Of a stretch of 64,000 nucleotides of DNA, positions 43,123 to 52,706 are shown piece after piece (within the stretch, counting starts at the first letter, position 1; each line of letters starts with the position of its first letter). The DNA is from Pseudomicrostroma phylloplanum (taxonomy: Eukaryota; Basidiomycota; Exobasidiomycetes; Microstromatales), in contig BCHS01000013.1 in assembly GCA_039545275.1 (NCBI GenBank), forward strand, positions 248,001 to 312,000. The letters are read 5' to 3'. The position numbers and the translations under genes are program-made. The notes beneath the pieces are model-generated. The model was given only the letters and a program-made list of their open reading frames with translations. It was not told the DNA's origin and did no database searches.

Positions 43123-45030
43123 ATGGCAGCAGCAGATACCAAGGCGGCAGCTCCCACCGCCGCTGCTGCGCCCTCTTCATCATCTCGCTCCTCCTCCTCC
43201 TCCTCGACAAATCCTCCTCAAGACTCTTCAGACCCGTCCTCCCCATCGGAAAAGTCACTCCCAACACACGACCCCACTCTCAAGCCCGCGGCCAGTATCC
43301 TGGCAAATCCACACGAAGCGCCCGCGCCTGCTAGCGGCAAGAAGACTTCTGCGCTCAAGGCTGCCTTTATCCCTGCTCAGCCTGGTCGACAGCTCAAGAA
43401 AAAGTCGGGAGTGGCTCTAGGCAAGAGCTTTCAGCGGACCGTCCCACTGCCGGGTGGTGTTAAGCATGAAGGTGGAGAGGTCCTCGAGGTTGACCCGAGA
43501 GGGCGAGAGGCTTCGACGGGGGATGGAGTGGTGTTGCCTGGCGTCAGCTCATTCAGCAGCGGTAGCAGCAGCAGCATGTCTTCCTCGGGAACACAGGACA
43601 GCGATGCCATCGATTTCCCCAGCTCCGCTTCAGACAGATCCCGCCAGGGATCCATCGACTCTTCGGCCATCGCAGATGATGACGACGAAGACGGGGTCTC
43701 CTTGGGTCAGTCTTCTTCTTCTGCTGGAGATCAGTCCTCCCGTGGTCGTGGCAGGACTCGAACAGATACAACCTCCACGAGGGACTCGTCCGTCTCCACT
43801 ACGAGTTCCTCGCACTCGTGCGCGATCCGATTCGCTCCTTTGCCCGTCAGTGGAAGACTGAAGAGATCCACCTCCATCACGATTGGCGTGGCAGCACGGA
43901 GTCAGATGCTCCAATCACAGGGCTCGGGCAGGGGAGGTGGACCCGGGCCCAACAGGGGTGCGGCGGCCGCTGCCGCTGCTTCGCAGCAGATGGGTCGGCA
44001 ACAATTCTCGGGAGGCAGTACTGCTACCTCCGGAAGTGGTAACGGTGGTTACTATGGCGGCGGGCCTCAGCAGGCAAACGATGTCATTGATTTGGGGGAG
44101 GAGATTTCGAAGAAGGCTAAAAGCGCGTGGAAGAAGATGCTAGGCTCTGGAGGCTACGACAAGCCTTCGAATGCCTCGTCAGCGGCACCAACTGCCCCGC
44201 CACGCAAGACGTCCACGACGGCCGCAACACCCGCAGCAGCGTCGTCTGCTTCCAGTCAGCAGGAGATGAAGCCTGCAGGGGAGAAGCCGGCTGCTTCGGG
44301 CAGTAGTACCCCTGTGGCCGCTCCGGCGACGGCCAGCACCCCAGAGCAGCCCGCCAGCAGTAGTGGCGGTCCAGGCGACAAGACGCCACGTCGACCCTCC
44401 TCGCCAGTGCAAGCGCGCTCTTCCCTCTCCCACGAGACCGAAGCGCCCGGCTCGCCCTCTGCTCCACATCCCTACTCGCACCTCGCACAGGGCTCCCACA
44501 AGGACCATTTCCCAGGAGTCGCCCAGCACCACCTAGACCCTGAGGGTCACGCCTACGCCCATGCCGAGAGCGGCGGCGAGGGCGAGGGAGCGCAGACTCC
44601 TCGTGCGGCAATGCAGCGTCGTCTCTCCACGGGTGCCTTCCTGGGTGGACTTAGCTTGAGACATATGCAGCAGGATCGCCGTAGGGAGTTTGGAGGACAT
44701 GAAGAGGAGGATCGAGAGGCCGAGGAGTATGAGCAGCAGCAGCAGCAGCAACAGCACCAGCACCAACACGAGAACCAGTATCAGGACGCGAATGGCCATG
44801 CCCATGCTCACACCCAGGCGGAGCGCCATCCCCACCACACAGGCAATCTCGTCACCCCGCACAATAATCCCGAAAAGGACGAGTTTCACGACGCACAGTC
44901 GCGAAGAACAGATCAAGACGATGAAGAGGAAGAGGATGAAGAGGAGTTGAGAGAGGCAGAGAGGCTTGCGGAGGATAGTTCCCGTAGAGGAGCGAAAGGC
45001 GCTGGAGTTGAGGTTGTGCATCACTCTTGA
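43123..45030 (+). CDS. Ser-rich disordered protein with a conserved-looking core
   Basis: Single exon, 635 residues. I do not recognise a named family. Almost all of it is Ser/Ala/Gln/Glu low complexity, with poly-Ser, poly-Gln (near 44731-44752) and an acidic C-terminal part (DDEEEEDEEELREAERL). Two segments look ordered and under constraint: AIRFAPLPVSGRLKRSTSIT with IGVAARSQML (about residues 233-265), and VIDLGEEISKKAKSAWKKML (about 320-340). An earlier block reads ALKAAFIPAQPGRQLKKKSG. Together these suggest a fungal regulatory or scaffold protein with short linear motifs. The ATG at 43123 is the first in the frame. Convergent with the dsRBD-like gene. Confidence 0.65.
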   Translation: MAAADTKAAAPTAAAAPSSSSRSSSSSSTNPPQDSSDPSSPSEKSLPTHDPTLKPAASILANPHEAPAPASGKKTSALKAAFIPAQPGRQLKKKSGVALGKSFQRTVPLPGGVKHEGGEVLEVDPRGREASTGDGVVLPGVSSFSSGSSSSMSSSGTQDSDAIDFPSSASDRSRQGSIDSSAIADDDDEDGVSLGQSSSSAGDQSSRGRGRTRTDTTSTRDSSVSTTSSSHSCAIRFAPLPVSGRLKRSTSITIGVAARSQMLQSQGSGRGGGPGPNRGAAAAAAASQQMGRQQFSGGSTATSGSGNGGYYGGGPQQANDVIDLGEEISKKAKSAWKKMLGSGGYDKPSNASSAAPTAPPRKTSTTAATPAAASSASSQQEMKPAGEKPAASGSSTPVAAPATASTPEQPASSSGGPGDKTPRRPSSPVQARSSLSHETEAPGSPSAPHPYSHLAQGSHKDHFPGVAQHHLDPEGHAYAHAESGGEGEGAQTPRAAMQRRLSTGAFLGGLSLRHMQQDRRREFGGHEEEDREAEEYEQQQQQQQHQHQHENQYQDANGHAHAHTQAERHPHHTGNLVTPHNNPEKDEFHDAQSRRTDQDDEEEEDEEELREAERLAEDSSRRGAKGAGVEVVHHS

Positions 45031-45239
45031 GGGAGGCTCAGCTCAAAGGCTCAAAGAGGAGGGGCAGCAAGGCGTGGTAAGCTCAGATGGGCTGGATGTG
45101 AGGAAGAGGCAGGTGAGACTGGCTGGCCGAGCATGAGGTGCTGGCGCTGCTTGTCTTCATGATGAGAGAAGAGAGGAATCGCTCTATCTTTATTCTCTGT
45201 CTCTATTCGCGTCGACGCGACTATATACATCTACTATCT

Positions 45240-45285
45240 AGTTATCTATCAATCTATCAATCACCCCTATCTATCTATCTATCAT
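45240..45285. repeat. ATCT microsatellite overlapping a stop codon
   Basis: ATCTATCA units followed by a CTAT/ATCT array (about 45268-45284). The TGA stop of the minus-strand dsRBD-like gene (45284-45282) falls at its edge. Seen directly. Confidence 0.8.
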
Positions 45286-47114
45286 CCTGTCAAAACGCCC
45301 CCCAACCTCATCCTAACCCACGCCGTCCTCCCAACTCCCAATCCAAGCGACGCGCCTCCCGTCCCCTCAGGAGTGACTGGCAGCCCATCTCCCGCAGCTT
45401 CGAACCACTGATAGGCGCGAAGAGCCACGAGATCCTTGCCGGCTTTGAGGCTGCGTTGACCTTTTTCGTCGGTGAATGTGTAGCCTGAGAAGGTGAGTTG
45501 GACGAAATAGTCCGGGGAGCAGTTGAGTCTTTGAAAAGAGTAGAGAGGGGGGGGGGCAATTCTCAGCGTTCAGCGTTCAGCGGAAAACACGAGGTAGGTG
45601 CCTCGAGGCAGGTCACCCGGAGTAGATTCTCACCCTTTCTTCGTCTCGTAGGTGAACATGGGCGGGGGAGTATTCCAGCGCGATGCAGTCTCGTAGAGGT
45701 ATCCGACCGGGTTGGCGCACTCTCGCTCTGGAGGAGTCGTGGCAATAGCGGCAGCAGCAGCAGGAGCAGCTGTAGGAGGCGATGGTGTCTTTGCCTCATC
45801 GATCGACAGCGCGCTGATCCCAGCCGTTGCGGCCTGCAGCTGTGTCGCACTCCCTTGCTCTCCCGTGGCGCTCTTGCTCTTGGTGTCATCCTCATCATCA
45901 TCCTTGTCATCGTCTCGAGTGCCAAGGAAAAAGTCCAGGGCCTGTTGAGCCACACACTCTCTTCCAGATCTGACGTTCCTCTTGCCCTTTTCGTCTACGA
46001 ATGTGTGCCCTTCGAAGAAGAGGGTTACGTAGTGGTCTGGTGAGCAGTACACTCTGCAGGAGAGACAGAGGGGATCAGGAGTTCTGAAATGTGAGCATGC
46101 GTAGCAGCAAAGATGCCACCCTCTAGTTGTACTCACCCACTCCTTGCCACGCTCGTGAACACAGGCGGGCTCAGACCAGCCTGCTGCGCAAACTCGGTAA
46201 GACGACTAACAGGGTGTCCGGTGGTGTACATCCCTCCTATAGTCTTCGCAGTCGATGACCCTCCCCCCGAGCTGGCGGCAATGGCTGCGCTGCGTGATGC
46301 TTCCATCTGAAGAAGCTCGCTGATGTGGCCAGTCTTTGTGAAGCAGAGCTTCTTGCCCAGCCTTGAAGAGGGATTTACGGCGAGGAGGGATAGCCCTTCT
46401 GAGGAGGAGCGGGAGCGCTTCATCTCGTCTGGGGAGGAGGATGGTGATGGTGATGGTGACGGTGATGGTGAAGGCGAATTGGAGGGAGGTGTACTCGTAT
46501 TCAAACCATTAGCAGTCTCATCGCTGGCAATGTGAGCGTCCTGTCCCTGAGCAGCCTTGAGCAGCGCTACCTCCTCTGCCTGCTTGATCCTATTGAGCGC
46601 ATCCTTCTCGCCCTGGTCCCTGTGTGCCTTTACCTCTAGATCGAGCAGGTAGTCCTCCAAGGGACGAGCTCCTATGTTTGCGAGTGCGTTGAGGAGCTGG
46701 AGTGGTACCTTTGGGCGTGGGAATGGTTGTGCCGGTAGCGGGGCATCAGGGGTGTCCAGCAACGTCTTCTGTCCTCCTGCGGTGCTTGGCATGCTGGGCT
46801 CAGGATGGCCGACTGCCAGAGCGGTCATCGTGGGCGATGATCTTGGCGAGTCAGGATCTACGTCCTTGATGCTGATGAGTGGGTCATGTGGAGAGGTGTA
46901 AGAGTGTGGTAGGTCGTAAAGGTTATGCTCACTACCGCCCTCGACGGCGACGAGGTACGAGAAGGACTGGCGATCAGGCACACCAACCAACTTCCCCTTC
47001 GATCAGGAACAGGAATCTCTGGGCGTGGTCCGTGTGTCGCGCTTGACGCCTGCGTCCGATCCGAGATCGCAGACAGACTGACCGCACAGGTCAAGGCACC
47101 GCTACGCCTACCAT
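45282..47114 (-). CDS. Protein with tandem dsRNA-binding-domain-like repeats
   Basis: Exons supported: 46966..46137, 46053..45634, 45528..45282 (donors GTGAGT and GTGAGA; acceptors CAG and AAG), 499 codons. Two matching repeats are each split by an intron at the same place. Repeat 1 is HPVSRLTEFAQQAGLSPPVF, then GVYCSPDHYVTLFFEGHTFV, then GRECVAQQALDFFLG; repeat 2 is NPVGYLYETASRWNTPPPMF, then GLNCSPDYFVQLTFSGYTFT, then GKDLVALRAYQWFE. Helix, three strands and an Ala-containing second helix match the dsRBD layout. Before them lie a Ser/Pro linker and a helical part (RPKVPLQLLNALANIGARPL). The first exon is uncertain: one model uses a bare ATG at 47114..47112 followed by GTAGGC, with the next exon at 46966. 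RNA binding is inference. Confidence 0.65.
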
Positions 47115-47574
47115 GGCTTGTCGCAGGGCAGAGGAGTGAAGAACCTGGGCTGAGCATGACCATCACTACCATTCACTCATACAAGTTGTAGCGTCTATCA
47201 CTCGCCCGCCTCGACTGCCCTTCTCACCTCACGGCCCATTCTTCCCTCGCACGGCGGTGTGCGCTTAAGTCTATCTTTGCCTCCGCTTCTGCTGCTGCCG
47301 CCCTTCGGAGACTTGTCCGGCAGCGGAGTGCGAGGGACACCGTGCGCCCTGCTTGACTTGCCTCGTGCGGTGCGCCGGCAGAGGTGGAAGCCACCCCAGC
47401 CAGTGTGTGTCGATGGGATCCTGTGCTTCCTGCCTCTCTTAGCTTCGCTCCGTGCTCGCTACCAGGTCAATCTCCACCCTGTCACACCTTCATCCATCCG
47501 CGGCGAGGTAGTCGTGGCCCTCATCGCTAGTGTCATCCGACAATCATCAACACCTCCTCGTCCCACCTCCCCGC
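47115..47574. promoter_or_regulatory. Divergent spacer between the dsRBD-like gene and the tricalbin
   Basis: 460 nt (less if the upstream exon of the minus-strand gene lies further right). No conserved frame crosses it. Promoters for both genes are expected here. Confidence 0.4.
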
Positions 47575-50500
47575 ATGGCGCCAAAGGTCACAGCCATCGA
47601 CCATGCCGCCCAAGGTCAGGTAGCCGATGAAGCTCCCCAACCAGACAGCATTGCCAATGCCACCTCCAGGGACGCAGCAGAGACTCAGGCACTCCAGGCA
47701 AAGCTGCAGAGCAATCAAGATGCTGGAGCCAACGTCATGAATTTTGATGAGGACGCCAGCCCAGAGCAAAAGGGAGCTCAGGCTAGGGCACTTGCACAGG
47801 AAAAGGTCAAGCCAGTCAATGCAAAGGCAAAGAAGGATGATACAGGAGCTGGTGAGTGGCTCACGTGGACGAAGCGATGAACGTCCGAGCTCAAATGGAG
47901 CGGTATACTGACTCCTCGATCACCTCGCCCTCCCTTGCCTCACCAGGCATTGCATCTGATATCGGCAAAAATCAGCATATCCACTCTACCATTCAGATGT
48001 CTGACATTGACCGGGTCAGCAAGTCAGAAGGACAAAAAGGAGACGGAACAGGGCCCAAGGCCGGCGGGCCTTCTCTCAACGTCTCTGACGATGCCATTGT
48101 AGGTCATACAGGCGCTGCAAAGGCACTCCTCGCAGGACAGAAGCCCCTCGCTCCGGGAGAGGAGGAGGAAGCTAAGACTGCATGGGAGACTGCTCTTGTC
48201 GGCAAGTACGTGCCCGAAGACAAGCTTGGCAAGTTCTGGTTCGATGGTGCATCCGTTATCCTCGCCGTCCTCACCACCTACTTTTTCACACGCTTCGGAG
48301 GCGGCATCTTCTCTATGCTCATCATCGGAGCCTTCTTCACAACATACTACAACGCTTCCTCCCGGCGTACAAGACAGAGGATCAGGGATGACATTGCCCG
48401 TGAGATGGCAAGGCACAAGATGCTCGACGAGAACGAGACGGTCATGTGGATGAACTCGGCCCTGACTCGCTTCTGGGCAATCTACGAGCCCGTCCTCTCC
48501 GCTACCATCATCTCTACCGTGGATGCCATCCTCGTCCAGAACTGCCCCAGCTTCCTCGACTCGATACGTCTCACCACATTCACACTGGGTACGAAGGCAC
48601 CAAAGATTGACTTTGTGCGCACAATCGCGACCAAGACCGAGGAAGAGATCTGCATGGACTGGAAGTTCAGCTTCACACCCAACGATACACTTGACCTGAC
48701 AGTCAGGCAAGCAGCAGCCAAGATCAACCCTAAGATCGTGCTCACTGTGCGCTTGGGCCGCGGAATAGTCGGAGCAGGCTTACCCATCCTAGTAGAGGAT
48801 ATCAGCTTCGTCGGCCATGTACGCCTGAGGATGCAGTTGATGTCCAACTTCCCACACGTGCAACTCGTGGACATCTCGATGATGACCCCGCCAGAGTTCG
48901 ACTACGTTCTCAAGCCCATCGGAGGATCCACAATGGGCTTCGACATCGGTAACATCCCAGGTCTCAGCAGCTTCATCCGCGAGCAGGTTCACGCGAACCT
49001 CGGACCGATGATGTACTACCCAAATATGTTCACTGTCAACCTCGAGGAACTCTTGTCTGGCACGCCCCTCGATACAGCCGCTGGTGTCCTGCAGATCACA
49101 ATTTGGTCTGCTCGTAATCTCAAGGGAGTTAAGCTCGGTGGAGGCACTCCCGATCCTTACGTGGCCATCACTGTTGATGACAAGGAGGTCCTCGCAAAGA
49201 CCCGTCACAAGGACAGTACCACTAGTCCCCAGTTCAAAGAGACAAAGTTTATCCTCCTCAAGGAGCAGGACATCGGCAACAGCTTCCTGGTCATGGCTCT
49301 CATGGACTACAACGACCGTCGTCCTGATTCGCGACTGGGCGCTGCTTCTTTCCAGCTGCAGACACTCGAGACTCAACCTGAGCAAGAGAACCTCTCGACG
49401 CCCGTCATCCTCAATGGCAAAGAGCGCGGTGAAATTCAGTACTCGCTAAGCTACTACCCTGTCATCAAGCCAAAGGTCGATGCCAACGGTAAAGCTGAGC
49501 CACTGCCTCAGACACGATCTGGTGTTGTCCGCCTGACTGTGCACCAAGCGAAAGACCTGCCCAAGCGTTCAGGTGTGATAGGTGGTGACGTGAACCCTAA
49601 AGCACGAGTGCTGCTGAACGGTGTCAAGATCAAGGACAGTCACGTGCTCAAGAGAACCCTCACTCCAATTTGGGAGATGGCGACTGAGTTCCTTGTGACG
49701 GAGAGGAAGAGGGCAGTCATTGGAGTGCAGATTGTGGACGACCACGGTTTGGCTGGTGACCCCGTCATCTCGTATCTCAGTGTCAAACTCGACGACCTGC
49801 TCAAGGCAAAAGAGCGTTCTCAAGACTGGTTCCCCCTTACAAAGGACGGCCGACTGAGGATGAGCGCAGAGTGGAAGCCTGTCCAGATGGCTGGATCCCT
49901 CAATGGCGGCTCCGCTTGGTCTCCTCCTATCGGTGCCGTCAAGATTTGGGCCAAGGAAGCCAACGGAGTCAAGAATGTCGAGCTGGGCGGCAAGAGCGAT
50001 CCCTTTGTTCGTCTCATCAGCCGCGGTCTCCAGCAAGATGCGAGTGTTGTTCGAAATAACACCCTCGACCCCGAGTGGGACGAGTACCTCTACTGCACTG
50101 TGCAATCCCTGCAAGACCGGATTGGTGTCGAGGTGATGGACTACGAAAACAATGGGCCGCCACGATCGCTGGGTATCGTTGAGATCCAGCCACGTGACTT
50201 TGCTTCAGAGACCGGCAATCTCAAGCAGCCTTATCACAGCACTGGCAAGCAGAGGCGGAAAGACAAGCTCCATCTGGGTCGTAATGTCTACAAGGGCGAG
50301 ATTGAATTTGTAGCTGAATTCTTGCCGGCTGATAACGTCAAGATCAATGACTTTAACGGTGCTGGCAACGAGGCACAGGCTAAGGCAGCCGACGTCACCG
50401 ATGACGACGGTGATGAAGCAAAGACTGTCGATGGCACTATGACGGAAGCAAACATGAGTCTGGATACAGAAGGCAGTCTGGAGCGCAAGGGAACAATCAC

Positions 50501-52016
50501 CAAGGCGACTGATAGTGCCTCGCTCCGGAGCGTGGCCACTGCCAGAACCTCTGACACTGCTGCTGCTGAGGCCATGACTCAGAAGACGCGTGCTGCTGGA
50601 GCCACGATGACAGACGAGCAGCTGCTCAAGTGCCAGAGTGGTATCATTGCTTTCAACTTGCTTGATGGCAACGTTGCCAAGAGGAACGCTCGACTCGAGG
50701 TCTCCTTCGATGATGGCTACTGGCCCGCCTTTGAGACGCAGCCGTCTCGAACTCATGGGCAGACCACCTTTGACGAAGTGGGTGAGCACGTCATCAAGGA
50801 GCTCGACTGGTCCCGCATGATGCTCAAGCTGAGGACAGGTCCGAGGGACGAAGACGTCTTTGCCGAGTTCCAAGGCAACACCAAGGACGTGCTCGAGCGT
50901 ACGCTAAACAAGGTCGGGGAGCTGACACTAGCGTCGGACGCTGGAACGCACAAGTCGACGGTCAGGCTGGAATGTCGCTACATTCCCTGCGACGTCCATC
51001 TGGAGGCAGTTGAGTCCATCAACAACCAGGGCTTCCTCAGGATCGACTTGGTCAATGCCACCAACCTTCGAGCAGCCGACCGCGGTATCATCGGCGGCAA
51101 GTCCTCTGATCCATACGTCTGCTTCCAGCTCAATGGCGAGCGACTCCTAAAGTCAAAGACGATCAAGAAGACGCTCAACCCTACTTGGGACGAGAATTTA
51201 GGAGAAGCTGAGATCCCCTCGCGGGTGCACGCAAAGGCTGTCCTCGAACTCTTCGACTGGGATCAAGTCGGTACGCCCGATCGGCTCGGAGAAGTCGTCC
51301 TGGACCTCACTGAACTGGAGCCATTCGAGTCGCTGACGAAGACGCTACCCATCACGGGTAAAGGTGCAGGCGAGGGAGGTCAGCTCACATTCCGGCTGGT
51401 CTTCAGGCCCGAATTCGTCGCCTCTATCAGAGGACGTAGGGGCACCAGTCTCAATCTCGGCAAGACCTTCACCGGCGGAGTCACCGGCGTCGGCCGTCTT
51501 GGCGTTGCAGGTGTGAAAGGTGTAGGCACGGTAGGCCTCGCCGGTGCCAAGGGGGTAGGCACGGTAGGCTCAGCTGGTGTGCGAGGGGTAGGCGCCGTTG
51601 GAGCCGGTGTAGGCAAGGGCGCCTACGGCGTCGCCGGCGGGGNAGGCCACGGGGTGGGCGCAGTAGGCAAGAGCGTCTTCGGCACGGTGCGCGGTCGCAA
51701 GCCCTCTGTGGGGGACAAGCAAGCACAAGCAGCCATCCTCGAGTCCCGTGGAGAAGACGAAATGATCCCTGCGGTCCCGCAACAACAGGCGACTGCAATG
51801 GATGGGTATGGCCATGGCCAGGCTTCTCATCAGAATGGCAACAGCGATGGTGCCGCCATGCGCAGATCTATGAGCTTCCGCGGCAGCGGCGGCGGCGCGG
51901 ATGGAGCGTCGATTGCTAATGAGTCGATGGCGGCGGGAGCTTCTCCGAAGGCGGCAAAGAAGAGCAAGTTCCATAATCCCTTTCATATGCGCAAGGGAGA
52001 TTCGGGGGATCGCTGA
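47575..52016 (+). CDS. TCB3: Tricalbin (extended-synaptotagmin-like ER-plasma membrane tether)
   Basis: Tethers cortical ER to the plasma membrane and transfers lipids. Exons 47575..47851 and 47947..52016 (95-nt GTGAGT...CAG intron); 1,448 residues. Order: disordered N-terminus; hydrophobic hairpin (about 188-226, SVILAVLTTYFFTRFGGGIF then SMLIIGAFFTTYY); SMP lipid-transfer domain (about 254-465, starting VMWMNSALTRFWAIYEPVLS); then four C2 domains starting near residues 471 (VLQITIWSARNLKG), 617 (VVRLTVHQAKDLPK), 756 (AVKIWAKEANGVKN) and 1121 (FLRIDLVNATNLRA). DPYV and DPFV calcium-loop residues occur in C2 domains 1, 3 and 4, but domain 2 has NPKARV. A Gly/Val-rich repeat (1269-1331) precedes a Ser/Gly tail. 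One codon contains N (51643). The choice among yeast TCB1-3 is not certain. Confidence 0.93.
51475..51665 (+). repeat. Coding Gly-Val repeat in the tricalbin C-terminus
   Basis: Imperfect units of about 12-13 residues of the form GVKGVGTVGLAGAK, KGVGTVGSAGVR and RGVGAVGAGVGK, with matching GGTGTAGGCACGGTAGG-like DNA units. The assembly's only ambiguous base (N, 51643) sits in this array, consistent with a hard-to-sequence repeat. Confidence 0.8.
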
Positions 52017-52706
52017 AAGGAAAGGAGGTGAGATGGGAAGTGAAGGGCTGTGTGGATCGGATCGAATCGGATCGGATCAGGGAAGTAGGGAGCAGGGAGT
52101 AAGCCAAAAAGGACAATGGAATGTGAATGTGGAATGTGAGTAGAGTGAGCGGGGCGTCTCGTTGACTACCCTTGTCTTGTGCTGTGCTGTGCTGTGCTGT
52201 GCTGTGTTGTGTATACCAATCTCCCTTGCTCGCTCCCTCGCTGAATCAATGGAACCATGCCTATTATCTTCGGATTCGGGCACTCTTTTCGAACTGACTG
52301 ATAGCTGATCTATGAGCTCATAGAACTAGAATGACAATTCGGTCATTGAACATTGAAGATTGAAGCTTGCTGTCTGGTGATTGGAGATTAGAGGGTGGTG
52401 ACTCAAGACGAGACGGGAAGTTCGGATGAAAACCCCGACGGAAGCCGAAAGTCCGAAGGGCGGGATGGCTTGTGCGGGAGCTAATCGGCTGATTGCGGAT
52501 GAATTACGTCGGCTGACTGGCGGGGCGTGAGAAAGTCGCTAGACTAGAGGCTGCTGCTCGTTGCTCTGGCTTTGTATCCTATCCCACTGCGTGGTAGCAT
52601 TGGCGCTGCTGTCGCACTGATTCACCACCTTCCTTTATTCCTCTCTCATTGATTGATCTCGGTACTATCTGCTCCGTCTCTCCTGCTTGCTTGGTAGTCT
52701 GAGAAG
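52017..52706. other. Spacer between tricalbin and carboxypeptidase
   Basis: 690 nt holding the tricalbin 3' end and the next gene's promoter. Features: ATCGGATCGAATCGGATCGG-type direct repeats near 52055-52078, a TGTGC array (separate entry), an imperfect inverted repeat CTATGAGCTCATAG at 52311-52324, and several CATTGAACATTGAAGATTGA near-repeats at 52345-52365. No coding frame. Confidence 0.45.
52178..52211. repeat. GTGCT pentanucleotide microsatellite
   Basis: Five to six nearly perfect GTGCT units, the last degenerate (GTGTT). Seen directly. Confidence 0.9.
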
